Assembly (NCBI RefSeq): GCF_011075055.1
Contig: NC_058145.1
Coordinates: forward strand, 3,691,228-3,755,227
Origin: Mangifera indica
Lineage: Eukaryota; Streptophyta; Magnoliopsida; Sapindales; Anacardiaceae
Direction of reading: 5' to 3'
Length of the DNA: 64,000 nt
The notes under the pieces were generated by a model. It did not search any database. It had not been told where the DNA came from and was given only the letters and a program-made list of their open reading frames with translations. Positions 12,270 through 23,866 of this stretch are shown here, piece by piece. How positions within the stretch are numbered: the first letter of the stretch is position 1; the number at the start of each line of letters is the position of its first letter. The position numbers were made by a program, and so were the translations under genes.

Positions 12270-12955
12270 ATTTTAAGGTATTGTAAGTAGTAATATGGAT
12301 GTGTTAAAAGTTAGTAAGAGTCTCAATTGAGGAGTAGGTTTGTGGAATTGTGTTGTATTAACATATTGAAATGTGAGATAATTAAGAGATGGTTCTGGAT
12401 GAAATGTCTTGGTTGACTTCAGTTGCTCTTTTAATGCATTTATGGTAATATCTTGAAGCTTAGCTAATAAATAAACTTCAGCTAGTGTCCAAGGTTTGAA
12501 CATCTGGGCTGGCATTTAGAAAACATCAATTAGTCCTAACAAGAAGAAATTGAGGGTCTGATCCTTACAAATTCTAGCCTTTAGGTAAAGCTCATTAAAT
12601 GAATGAAGGTATTCTTGCATAGAGCCTACCTATTTAAGGTTTTGTAAATTTGAGAGTAAATCAATGCATGTATGATACCTAAATATGGAGATAAGATATT
12701 ACATATACTCTTCCCATGACACTAGTTAATTAACCTCAAGCCTTAATGAATCCTTGGTTCCACCGAATAGTTTTCCTTTCTAGGTGCAAGGTTGTGATCT
12801 TCACTCAACTATCCTTTAGAATGTCATCTACCTTAAAAAAATAAGCAGCTCTAAGAATCTAATTACCCAGCTCATCTCCGTTAAACTTCAAAAATCCGAG
12901 CTTAGTCAACCTATTAGAAACTTTTTGATATAGGATAGCATTAATTATGTTTTTT
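12270..12955 (-). pseudogene. gag: gypsy gag remnant
   Basis: The minus strand reads GFLKFNGDELGNWILRAAYF, matching the conserved gag start (F-G-D...W-x-x-A-x-x-F-F). It continues TTLHLERKTIRWNQ and later AEVYLLAKLQDITINALKEQ (12273-12515). Several stops separate the pieces. Confidence 0.7.
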
Positions 12956-12959
12956 TTTT

Positions 12960-13404
12960 AAACAAAACTAGGTAATTAAATAGTTTAATATCAGTTTACA
13001 AATGTGCTTAAGTGATCAATAAAAATAAATCTAATATACTCAAAGGTTGTGATTTGGGTGGATAACATAAGTGTAGGTCTTGAGGTTTATTGGACATTAA
13101 TGGGTGGTCAATTAACCTAATATATATTGGCTAGGTCTTTACTTCAAAACCATATACAATATGTATGTGGTATGTCTGCAGTATAGTTTACCCATTCAAG
13201 AAGGTTTCTAGAGTAGAAGACCAAATCGTATGGAGAAGTGATCTCGACAAGTAATTTCAGACATTTTATGAATTCAAATTGCATAGCTATCCAAGTATTT
13301 CTAAAACTTTAAAGTTTAATTCAATATTTTATAATCTATGCATAGATCTTTGAATTAAAGTTTATTATTTTATTTTATTCAGTTAATTCAAAATAAATCT
13401 TACA
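12960..13404 (+). repeat. Possible LTR of a plus-strand retroelement
   Basis: The block ends ...TCTTACA immediately before a plus-strand tRNA-Met-like primer-binding site. It is non-coding and AT-rich. No second copy was found in the window, and the left boundary is only a guess, set where the gypsy gag homology stops. Confidence 0.35.
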
Positions 13405-13417
13405 TGAGGTATCAGAG
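13405..13417 (+). other. Primer-binding-site-like sequence
   Basis: TGAGGTATCAGAG contains GGTATCAGAG, part of the tRNA-Met complementary site used by copia elements. It is on the plus strand, opposite to the gypsy remnant at its left, so it belongs to a different element. Confidence 0.45.
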
Positions 13418-16200
13418 AAAACACATTAGGTTATAAAATCTAGATATTTCTGAATTTAAATTAGAAAATTCTAATTCTGCATTAGGGTTCTTGAATCAAA
13501 ATTAGGGCTTAAAAAATTTAAATCAAAGATTGATTTAATTTCAATTTTAGGGTTTTGATTGATGAATCAAATTTTGAACATAGGATTATACAATCCCAAA
13601 TTGTAGAAACTAAGGAATGAATTTCAACTTGAAGAGTTCAGTTTTACAATACGAAATTGTTTTCTACCTAAATTGGACCATATGCGTGGTTTGTAACCTT
13701 CCTCATCACTATTGAGATTTTTGACGAGATTGAAAATGGTTGAGCCATCGGTGGTGTGTTTTCTATCCTTAAACACCTTCCTTATTAACAAAAGCATTTA
13801 ATCAACACTGATATTAGGAAGAAAAGCATTGTCGAGGTAGCGATTTTTTCCTTTTATCGCAATCTTTAAACAAAAATCTGGTTATGAAATCACCAAAAAG
13901 ACATCATTGTGAGCCGACCATTTATTAACATCTCATATCGAATGGATTGGTTGATCAAAGATCAGGGAATTGAGTTGTAAAAGATAGGAATTTGAAGCTA
14001 GGGTTTTTAATTGGTAATCAAGTTAGGAATACCCAAAAACCCAACTCTCAATGAAAATGAGTTAAAATAACCCATAAGTCAAACTGATGCTTGGTCAAAC
14101 CCATGAAGTTAAACAAATCTGAGCTAGGCCAGCTAAAGAAAGTGTGTGAGTTTCACGTATATGCATTCTAGCACGTGTGCCAAGGATTCTTGAAGACGAG
14201 CACTTGTAAACACATGGAAAGAGTATGCCAGGGTGTCTAAAGGTTCAGGGGGCATGTGGGCACATCCTTTAGCATGTGAAGGCATTCTAAAGCCCTATGG
14301 AGGCATGTGATAGCCTGTGCAAGGCACTAGTGGTGCATTTGGTGTGTGTGGTGCTCCTAGAGTCATGTGAAAAGGTTTTTTAGTTGTGTAATTATGTGTC
14401 AGTAATTGTTGGAGGCATCTATAAGCTTATGATAAGTGCAAGTAACATATAAAGTCTTTTAAAAGTGTGTCAATACATGTAAATAGTGTATTATATCTAC
14501 TAGTTGCACGTAATTATATGCAATTAGGTATTTAGTAAGTGTGTATGCATGCATAAAGGACAACATATTAATGTGTGTGAATGTCTCATGAGAACATGCA
14601 GCTGGATTTTAAAGTTTTTCTACGACACGTAAGTGCATGTGTAAGGTTTAAGGATGCATGTTAGATCTTCAAGATAGACAATCAACAATCCATAACGTGT
14701 ATTAAGAACTTATGGTAGCATGTGAATGACTTGTGGTGGCATGTAAAGACATATGAGGCACTAGTATGTCACCATTGAAGGTGAATTTAATTTTAAAGTG
14801 AATATTGTAGCATAAAATATAATATCAGCTCTGTTGTTTGTGGTTAAATCACCACAATAGATCAAGGCTAATGTTCACTACATTAGATGCAACAATGTTT
14901 TAAGGAAGATTGTCAAAGACAATAGGTATCTTATAAAATCTTGATTAAGACAATATCATATAAATATCATTAGAATAATTTTGTGAATTTTCATAATAGT
15001 AATAACCAAAGTGGTACATTATTGAGGCTTATAAAATTTTTCCTTCGATAATGATACATTTTTTGGTTTTTAATGCATAAGGCAAATTTTGATAATACAC
15101 TAGTTGTTGAGAACATAATACACCCAAAGGTAGTTGGGCTCTTATTAAATAGAGGATGAATAATGGTCTAGAAAGTATATTTGCCCAAAAGTGATATTTC
15201 TTTCAAAAACCATATGTTTTGAAGGTCTTTACATGGGCATGTAACTGTATGTTTGAGATCCTAATAACATGTCATTTTTTCTGCCCAAAGGTGATTTAAT
15301 GATAATGCACCAGAATTCCTATAAGGTGGCTTATACAGTTTTAAAGCTATTTTATTATTGTCTAACACACATTTGTTGTAATACTTAATTAAAATTGTTA
15401 AAGATAATTTGGTGTTGTATCTCATGAAATCTTAATTTTGACAATATTATTTAGTTTCAGTAGAAGTTATTGCAAGTTGTCATAATGTTTAATAGCCAAA
15501 ACAATGCATTTATTGAAGCTTGCAAAATTTCTATATTCGGTGAAAAAAACATTTTTCAATTTAATAGATATAATTTTCTACCCAAAGATGGTTATTATGT
15601 GTGTAAAAATTGATGGTTGCATGAGGTGATGGTGGAATAATATTAGCCATGAAAATTTCAATTCACCCAAAGGTGATTGTGATTTTTAATTGACATTTGT
15701 TTTCCTTTTAATGCGAAAGAGAATAGTAACCTAAAAGGTTTATCTATCCGAAGGTGATAGACTTTTCAAAAGTTATTTGTACTCCTTATTTATAACCTTA
15801 TGCTTGAAGGTCCTAATTGCATGTCATATTCTTTGTCCAAAGGTAATAATATGATAATGTGTTTGGAACCCTCATGGATAATAACTTATAAGTTTTTGAA
15901 GCTATTTATTATCAATAATATTGTTTATTGTATCTCATCTTTAATAGATTATTATTGACTGACTCTAACTTTATACAGTTGTTACTTATTTAGTAAACGT
16001 GTTTGGATCACTTATTTATTATGGCTTATGAATTTGGAATCTAATCATTCTTCTTTTTCATTAATTTGATAGTGCTTTTTCGTTTGATTTGTAATAGGAT
16101 TATTCAATTTTATGTAGTCTAATGCACAACGAAATGAGACAATGGTTACAATTGAAAGTAGTCAGGTTAATGAATTCAACAAAATTATTGAATTAAAAAA
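13418..16200 (+). other. Long non-coding leader with repeated CCCAAAGGTGAT motifs
   Basis: No significant reading frame is present. From 14100 to 14780 the sequence is rich in GCATGTG words. From 15121 to 15850 a CCCAAAGGTGAT-like motif recurs at 15123, 15185, 15284, 15581, 15666, 15747 and 15837. Longer homology links the segments around 15230-15310 and 15790-15860. At 16133 a short ATG frame begins (MHNEMRQWLQ) but stops after about 24 codons. It is best read as the untranslated leader of a decayed retroelement. Confidence 0.35.
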
Positions 16201-16739
16201 TCAGATATTGACTTTGATATGATTTTTTTTTATGAAATGTACATAAAATTATTGTGAAAGATATATTTGGTTTTATCAAATATTGTCTCGCTTAATTTAT
16301 GGTATTTTCTTAAGGATTGTTTTATTTTAGGTTAAGTAATATGAATTGATTTGTTTTAGTATTCTCATAAGGATTTGTTTTCGCTTCTCTTTTTTTTATT
16401 TTAGGTTACTTAGTATAAATTGATTGATCATTTGGAGTTACATTTAATTAATTATTAGAGTTTAGTAAGCTTAATAGTAATATTGTTTTTGTTTCTGTTT
16501 TTATTACAAAATTTATTTTTAAGAAACTTAAAATCTTGTATATTCTTCGACATTGTGTAATTTTTGCTATTTATAATAAAAAAATTGAAATTTGAATCAA
16601 AAGCTTCATTTTTAGTTTTACAACAATACTATATGTACAAATAATGATATGTCATTATATGATTAGATGTTTATTTAATTTTTAATTTTCAACTGTCCAA
16701 TCACATGATGATGCATAATTGTTTGTGCTTAAAATTGTG

Positions 16740-17284
16740 TATATAATATTACTTCAAAATAAAAAGTCTTTTGTGACTATTATAAATGTCACAATAATTT
16801 ATTAATTAATTTTTAAAACTTTTATAACGATCACAATTACCATTAAATACCATACTAATTGGCAAGAAATAGATATTTTTGAGTTTTTAATAGTAATTGC
16901 AAACATCGATATAAATTATAATAAAAACTTTTACTAGTCATCATAAATAATAGTATAAATTATAATTGCTCTTTATTGGCAATTGCAAATGTTGGTGTAA
17001 ATTATGTAGCCACTTTTAGTAGCAATTACAAATGCCAGTATAAATTATAATATTTACTCTTTAGCAGCAACTACAAATATAACTAAATTGTATGTTAACT
17101 AACTTTCGGAAAAAGGATAATTAAATTCAATAGCAATTCTAAATGTCATAAATAATTGCCGCAATATTGCCGAACTTAGACCAGTATTTATTTTGTATTT
17201 ATACCATAGAAATATTAATGGCATTTATAAATATCATTAAAAATTATTTAAAAAATGCCACTAAAAAGTCTTTTTGTTGTAGTG
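16740..17284 (-). mobile_element. CACTA-like right end
   Basis: It ends CTTTTTGTTGTAGTG, the reverse complement of CACTACAACAAAAAG, a textbook CACTA terminus. Just inside are AATGCCACTAAAAA and many variants of AGCAATTGCAAATG/TAAATTATAA, in inverted orientation relative to the motifs at 1661-2120. The flanking 3 bp (CTC at the left end, TAA at the right) do not match, so pairing of the two ends is not proven. Confidence 0.6.
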
Positions 17285-17689
17285 TAATGCGAGTGACTAT
17301 AAAATTCATTTTATTAGGGTATTAGTGTTGATAAAATTTTTGTAGACACTGTGAGCTAATAAGAGATTCTAACACAACTTCTTAGTTTTTTAATGTTTTG
17401 TGGAATTTACATATCTTCACTTCGCTTCTTTCTATTCTCATTTCCATTCTCCTCCTTTGTTAATTCATCGATTCCAGGCTCTTTCAACCATAAACAAGAC
17501 TTTTCTTTGTTTAGCAACAAACTCAATCAAGACCAGTCATTCACAATGCCAGTCTTTGGATATTAAGGCAGGTCAGGATTCCATGAGTTCTTGTCTCTGT
17601 AGTACACAAGTTGGACAACTAGTCAGTAGACGTTCAAGTTACCAAGGTCTCATAGCTTGAATTAATCAATGCATAATTAGTAAATAAAC

Positions 17690-17693
<4 letters not shown>

Positions 17694-17772
<79 letters not shown>
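17694..17772. repeat. (TA)n microsatellite
   Basis: An uninterrupted TA dinucleotide run of about 78 bp. Confidence 0.98.
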
Positions 17773-17774
<2 letters not shown>

Positions 17775-18147
17775 TTCTTAAATACTGTATAGGCAGAATG
17801 TAGATATCATGTAATTTTATGTTTGAGTTCATCGATGACAAGTCGACTCAACCCAATTGCATAAACTGTCATAGGCAATTGGAGAAAATTAAGTGGGTGA
17901 CAGTTCTTGACAAATAAACATATAAAATGTTCCAAAATTGCCACATTCCTATTTGTTGTGTGAAAAACGCCTTCTCTTCTCCCAAGAAAGAAATATCAAA
18001 GTTCCCCTGAATACGTAAAATATTCTATAAAGAATTCAAAAACTAAGTACACTATAGCAAATCGTGTTGTGAAAATCATTAAACTTGGATCAACATGCTT
18101 CGGATTCAATTAGACACAAACAAGTCAAATTCTAGGTATGTGATTTA

Positions 18148-18176
18148 CTCTCTCTTTCTTTCTCTCTCTCTCTCTT

Positions 18177-18228
<52 letters not shown>
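18148..18228. repeat. Compound (CT)n(TA)n(TG)n microsatellite
   Basis: A CT-rich tract passes into a short TA run and then about 38 bp of pure TG. Confidence 0.97.
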
Positions 18229-18230
<2 letters not shown>

Positions 18231-20310
18231 ATTTCTTAAATATTATATACATAAAATGTAGATCTCATGTGATTTGTATAATTTTTTTGTTAATTATGAA
18301 ATAACTACAACACCCTTGATTATATCAAAATTATATATTAAGTATTGTGAAATCATATATAGTATTACAATATTAAATTGAGATGCAACTAAGCTATTTT
18401 GTTTTAGAGATCAATCCATAATGAAAATTGAAATATGCCAACTTTAATGAACAACTTTTATTGTTATGGTAAAATGGAAGACAAAAAGTTGAATGGTGAT
18501 TGGTATCCAATAGAAATTGCAAACCATAACCTTGAAATGCACTATTCATTGGGGGACACGTGTTTTCGTGTGGTTGACTAGCAAATTCGCATGATAGGGG
18601 GCAAAACGTATTTTTTCAAAGCTTTCGAGTGGTGGATTTTGGTAGGGCAGAATGAGTTTTATCCAAAATAATGGGCTTTCTTAATTTTTTCATATAAGGG
18701 GTAAATTGAAATGTTTTCATCTTAAGGTTTTGATGTGTAGAATTCGAATTTGATATCTATTTTTCTGAATAATGCATCTATGTTCAGAATTATTCAAAAA
18801 AATTCTGAATTTAATTGATATAATTAATATAATCGCAATTTAATTTTGTTATAAGGAGCTCGACAAAAGAGAAAAAGGGATAAGGGCAAGGATAAAATGA
18901 GATTTCCTATGGAAAAACACTTCAAGGCTCAAGTAACTACATGTAAATATAGAGATGTGGGAGCCGTGATTAAAAAAATGTTAACAGAGCAGCAATTATA
19001 GATTTTTCAACGTACTTATTTCGGACAATTCCTGGACCACAAAGATAGCTGATTTAGTGGGGTTTTAATATACTCCTGCATCCTCAGAGCGGTAAATAAG
19101 GTGATCTCGAGAGAGGAGTTATGGCTTTGAATTAATGATGTTGACGTGAGGTTTAGTCCATACAAGTTTGCCATCATGACGGACCTTCGTTTCAGTCATA
19201 TGTTAGATATTGATTTGTATATTCTATCGAAGGCCATAGATCAGATCCACTAGAAATATTTTCACCAGTGTAAATTCATTATATATGCTGATCTGAGTTG
19301 TGTTTTCCAGCAGAGGCTATGTAAGGAGGACAACACTAATGCAATAAAGTTGACGTTATTGTTTTATCTTCACATGGGGTTATTAGAGAGTGATTTGAGG
19401 AAAAGAATTTCCAGAAGATATTATAATTGGTTAATCATCTTGTGGGTTCAATGCATACCCATGGGGAGTACGGGTGTGGCAGATAACATATCATTTGATT
19501 TGTGATAATATCTCTTGAATTTTTATGGATTCCAGCTCGATAAAGAAGAAGGAAAACCAGTTGAACCAATATGGTATCATAGGATTTCCACCAACGTTCC
19601 AAGAAATTATGACATTTATTAATTTTAAAAAAATTGTGATTAAAATAAAATTGATTTAATATGATTGTAAATTTATAGAGTAACCGATTTAAGTTGAAAT
19701 TGCAATTTTGGATATACAAGACATTAGACACACTACTTCGATAGGTCGATATCTTGCTAATTTTAGGAGCTACTCGGATGTTGAGATGACACACGAAAGA
19801 CATCCTGAGATGGGATTTTATCTCAACTATCTTCACCGGAGATGCAGTAAGTAATACTTTGTTATTAATTAACATATGTATAAGGTATAATAACAAAGTT
19901 CACTTAAACAAAAACTTACAGGATGATGTTAATTTTTCGCTAATTTTATCTCCAGTGGAGAAAGCTACAGACTGGTATGATAACATCATTTGATACACGG
20001 TATGTTAGATAGCTGATCTTCTTCGTCCAAATCACCCTCGTCCTCATCAGATGATGCATCACCGGGTCTTTTTGATGTTACTTTGCCGATTATTGCTCCG
20101 TCACATATCGAGGCTCTTGTCCAACCTTCTATCAATGACCTTGTTACTACCTGAATCGGTGAACGCATACCATCAGAGCCTTCTATTCTGCCTCTTACCA
20201 TCGAGCGTAGGTAAGACAATCATCTCATCAGTGGACAAGATATCTCCATTCATTACTTTGATGTTGTATTGATTCGCTAGGGAAATTTTATCTTAAATCA
20301 GTTCACTAGC

Positions 20311-20460
20311 ATGGAAGATAGGATTAGTCGTATGAAGGATAGGATGAGTCGTATGAAGGATAAGATGAGTCATATCGAGGACAAGATTAGTCGTATTAAG
20401 GATAGAATGAGTCGTATTGAGGACATGATGACTCATATGGAAGATACACGATCTCATCAC
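20311..20460 (+). repeat. 21-bp tandem repeat encoding coiled-coil heptads
   Basis: The unit is a variant of AGGATGAGTCGTATGAAGGAT, present about six to seven times in one open frame. The product is a series of seven-residue units such as SRMKDRM, SRMKDKM, SHIEDKI and SRIKDRM. Hydrophobic residues at fixed positions predict an amphipathic coiled coil between DUF1985 and the Ulp1 domain. Confidence 0.9.
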
Positions 20461-20624
20461 TACACAGATACTGTTCGACAAGTAAAAAAAGTTAATAATT
20501 CACCGAATATTCTAGTTATTTATGCAAACATATAAACTCTATAATAATTGTATATATTGTTATAGTCTTCTTATGATGATGATGATGGACTATCGACAAG
20601 GGGTCTAACCTTCCCATCCCTACA

Positions 20625-20995
20625 TAGGGCTGGATTTGAGTTGAGCTTGGCTTGCAGCCAGCTCAGGCTCGGCTCGATTTATATAAGGGCGGCTCGAGTT
20701 CGGCTTGAGCTTGACTCAAGCTCAACTCGGCTAGGCTCGAGTTCAGCTTCTTTTTTGTTCGACTCAGCTCGGCTCGATTCGATTCATTTTTTATTATTAA
20801 AACGATATCATTTTTAATATATATTGATCAAAACGACGTCATTTTGTATAAAAAAATTTAAAAAAAACTACCGAACCAACTCAAGCTCGACTTGAGCTCG
20901 ATCGAGCCGAGCAGAGCCCGATTCGTTTTAGGCTCGAGCTGAGTTGAGCTGAGCCAAGCTCGAGCTTGAGCTGGCTCGGCTCGAGTCCAGCCCTA
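20625..20995. mobile_element. hAT-type MITE inserted in the Ulp1 gene
   Basis: It starts TAGGGCTGGATTTGAG and ends with the inverted partner CTCGAGTCCAGCCCTA (14 of 16 bases match). A perfect 8-bp target duplication TCCCTACA lies at 20617-20624 and 20996-21003. The interior is rich in GCTCGAGC-like words and has no coding capacity. Confidence 0.92.
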
Positions 20996-21003
20996 TCCCT
21001 ACA

Positions 21004-21125
21004 TATTGTTAAAAAAAAACTACTGAACCAGTTCGAGCTCGACTCAAGCTTGATCGAGCCGAGCAAAGCCCGACTCGTTTCAGGCTCGAGCTGGCTCGGC
21101 TCGAGTCCAGCCCTATCCTTACATA
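21004..21125. repeat. Partial duplication of the hAT MITE right half
   Basis: The segment repeats the right end of the 20625-20995 element, including ACTACTGAACCAG..., CTCGGCTCGAGTCCAGCCCTA and another TCCTTACATATTGTT flank. It looks like a local tandem duplication or aberrant transposition. Confidence 0.8.
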
Positions 21126-21240
21126 TTGTTGATGTAAGTGCTAAACGTTGTAAGTATATTGAAAATGATACTTGAAAAATACTTTTAGTCTTCTGTTAAC
21201 TCGTGATTATTAATATTGTTACAACATCAGTTTTCTGTTA

Positions 21241-21960
21241 AAGGACCATCTAGAGAGGATCCTATATTGACTTTTGATATGGACGATGATAGATCATTGC
21301 ATAAGGTTTCCCCGTTGACATCTTCTATAACGGTTCAAGTAACTATAACGTCATTTATAAATTTATATTCGATTTCAACATTTGTTGATTGATTCCATGT
21401 TAACTCGTTACCGTTAACATGTGACAATGCCCTGGCATTTTTTAGGCTACACCAAAGGGTGATTCCATGATGACATTAGTTCCAATAGTAGATGTACTTA
21501 TAATATCGATTGTAGACTTTGTAATTTTTATGACACAACTCTTTGATTAACCAATATAAACCATTAATACTATTATAGGATGTCAGCGATGATGGATCAC
21601 CCCACACAGTTTCCCCATTGACATCTTCTATAATGATTCCAATAAGTATAACTTTGTTTGATAATATTATATCTCATTTACACATTCGATTATCGATTCT
21701 TTATTAACTCATTACTATCAATATTATCATAGTGTCCTGGTGTTGTAGAGGCAACATCAAAAGAAGGATCCCATGATGACATCTGCTTTGATATTAGAAG
21801 TACATACATTGTTAACTGTATACTTTGTAATTTTTGTTAAACAGTTTGATTAACCAAAATGAAATGTTAATATTATCACAGGATGTTGTTGATGACGATG
21901 GATCACCTCATGAGGATTCCCCATTATCTCCTTTTACGGTGATAGAGGTTAACTGTTAGA
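21241..21960 (+). repeat. Three tandem ~303-bp exon-intron units
   Basis: A coding block GATGATxGATCAxxxCAC...TTTCCCCATTGACATCT begins at 21285, 21588 and 21894, giving spacings of 303 and 306 bp. Intervening intron-like sequence (for example TTAACTCATTACTATCAATAT, split at about 20 bases here) and a second small exon (CAAAGGGTGATTCCATGATGACAT) are repeated too. The third unit is truncated. Confidence 0.85.
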
Positions 21961-23489
21961 TTAACCAATATAAATTATTATTTTTGTTAATATTAATTGT
22001 CATTTACCTTTTATTTGTTGTTATAATAGGATATCCGCTTAGTCTATCTTAGCATACCAAACAAGGGGAAACAAGTGATCGATGTTACCTCTCAGGATGA
22101 CAAAGTCACTAACAATGTGGTTCAGCTCTCACCACAAAGGGACAAAGCTTAGGTAAGGAAATTTCATAAATGTTTTCATTATAACTCTAATAAGTACGAT
22201 TTCATGTATTATTTATTTACTGATTTCATGTATTTAACTCCAGTCGGTCTCGAAATTTAATATAATTGACTTGACCTCACTTACAAATTCTCTAACCATA
22301 ACTCTTGCTTTACAAAGGTAATGAAATAAATTTGAAAATCTCATGAGTTAATATAATTTTAAATAACACATTATTTGTTTTGGTGTAGTATTTTTGCACA
22401 CTTGGTGTAGTATTTTTGCATACTTCGTGGTTGACTTGTCAAGAAAGGATTGTTCATTCGTAGCCCATACATAAATCCATTAAACTAGGGATCCAACATG
22501 CGAGACCAATTGTGCAGTTATCGAGTATCGAGTTTGAGAAAATTTTCAAGAAATTGTATGCAGAACCAGATCTTTTCAAAAAACGTGAGGTGTACGATAT
22601 AGAAATGAAAATCAAAATTGCCTTCTAGGGTATAGTCATGGACACATTCGGATGATTGTCTAACGAGTTAAGTTCACTTAGTCAATTAATTTTGTTTTTT
22701 AGTACAAAATATCATTCAGTTGCATGATAATGTTATATTTTTTTTTTTTACAACATGTAGATTTGTTTTTGGGATTTTTATATCGATGACAACATAATGA
22801 TGTTACAGAGGTCCGTCAGAACTAGATGATAGTTTTGGCTTGTTTTGTTGCACACATCCTTTATGAGTATGCCACATGGATGAAAGATTAGTATAACTAC
22901 CAATTTCCTTCGCTCTTCACACGATTAGTGGATACGGATTATCCCCCTAATTTACATTTGCAACCTTGGGGTGTGATCAATGAGGTCAGTATTCGAATCT
23001 CATTTACTTTTCAAGGATTACTAAATTAAGGTCTAATATATATATTTTATCAATGTGTGTAGGTATTTTATCCCGATAAACTTCGATAATACACATTAGG
23101 TAGTAAGGGTCATGGATTTGAAGGAGTGGAAGATTATAGTTTATAACTCGTTGTAGAGTTTTACTGTTGACTCAGAGTTATTTAGTCGAAAAATGTTAGG
23201 GTATACATCGATGATACCACATTTGTTAACTGCAACATTATTTTGGTCTCACACGAGCTGGACTCCCCAGGACGATCTATTTGCATTGCATAGGGTGGTG
23301 GATATACCGCAACAAACACCTCTATTAAGTGATTGTGGTGTGTTCATGTTATAATACATCGAATGCTTGACATTTGGCCGATCGTTATATTTTGAGGGGA
23401 AGGACTCTTTACACCTACGCACGCGTTTAAACATACAACTATTTTTTCAGGATATTAATTGAGTATTCTATTATATCTCATTTGTGTAT

Positions 23490-23512
23490 ATATATATATA
23501 TATATATATATG
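23490..23512. repeat. Short (TA)n tract
   Basis: About eleven TA repeats lie between the convergent Ulp1 and mudrA genes. Confidence 0.9.
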
Positions 23513-23866
23513 TTTATTTATTCATATGTTTATATCTCATTTATGTTGGTTCATTTACATGCATTCGTCGTTTATGTAATTACTATAAGCGATAGATATA
23601 GTGAATAGAAAATGACTAATAATGGATATATGAAATCAACATTAATATATATAACGATTACAAGCCGAAATCTTATAGATACATTAACAAGTACAATCAC
23701 ATGTTTCAGAAATAATATATTACAATCACAAACTTTATATATGAAGTAACAACTACAATCACAACTGTTATATCAAAATATATTACAATCACAAACTTTA
23801 TATTTAAAGTAACAAGTACAATTATAACTTTTATATCACAATAAACAAGTACAATTACAAATGTAG

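Larger units (their letters stand above)
8690..12955 (-). mobile_element. Ty3/gypsy chromovirus remnant
   Basis: Reading on the minus strand from 12955 to about 8690 gives gag, protease, reverse transcriptase, RNase H, integrase and a C-terminal chromodomain, the order of chromoviruses. No clear LTR pair was found. The copia element sits immediately to its left at 3250-8546. All domains are interrupted by stops and frameshifts. Confidence 0.8.
17285..18695. other. Spacer with microsatellites
   Basis: This is non-coding AT-rich sequence apart from the two microsatellites listed separately. An open frame at 17400-17660 has no recognisable domain. I see no RNA gene. Confidence 0.4.
18897..23462 (+). 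pseudogene. Ulp1-like (C48) cysteine protease with DUF1985 domain, multi-exon, broken
   Basis: From ATG 18897 the frame reads VIKKMLTEQQL, FGQFLDHKDS, then INDVDVRFSPYKFAIMTDLR, which is the DUF1985 signature; the domain runs to about 19620. A heptad-repeat coiled coil follows (20311-20460). Three tandem exon units lie at 21241-21960. The protease domain is at about 22750-23462, with SDCGVFML holding the presumed catalytic cysteine (codon 23334-23336) and ending IECLTFGRSLYFEGKDSLHL. Introns are evident from GT/AG-bounded breaks. In-frame stops occur in DUF1985 (for example at 18998 and 19050) and within the protease. Ulp1 proteases cleave SUMO-type conjugates; why MULEs carry them is unresolved. 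Confidence 0.75.

Noticed and set aside
17400..17660. 86-codon plus-strand frame with a transit-peptide-like start
   Set aside because: No domain, no splice continuation and overlapping alternative frames; serine-rich hydrophobic starts are easily produced by T/C-rich sequence.
18095..18304. Plus-strand frame across the compound microsatellite
   Set aside because: The translation is repeated Ser-Leu, Tyr-Ile and Cys-Val from CT, TA and TG runs, so it is not a protein gene.
20881..21175. Serine/leucine-rich frames on both strands over the GCTCGAGC repeats
   Set aside because: They are translations of the hAT MITE palindromic words and its partial duplicate.
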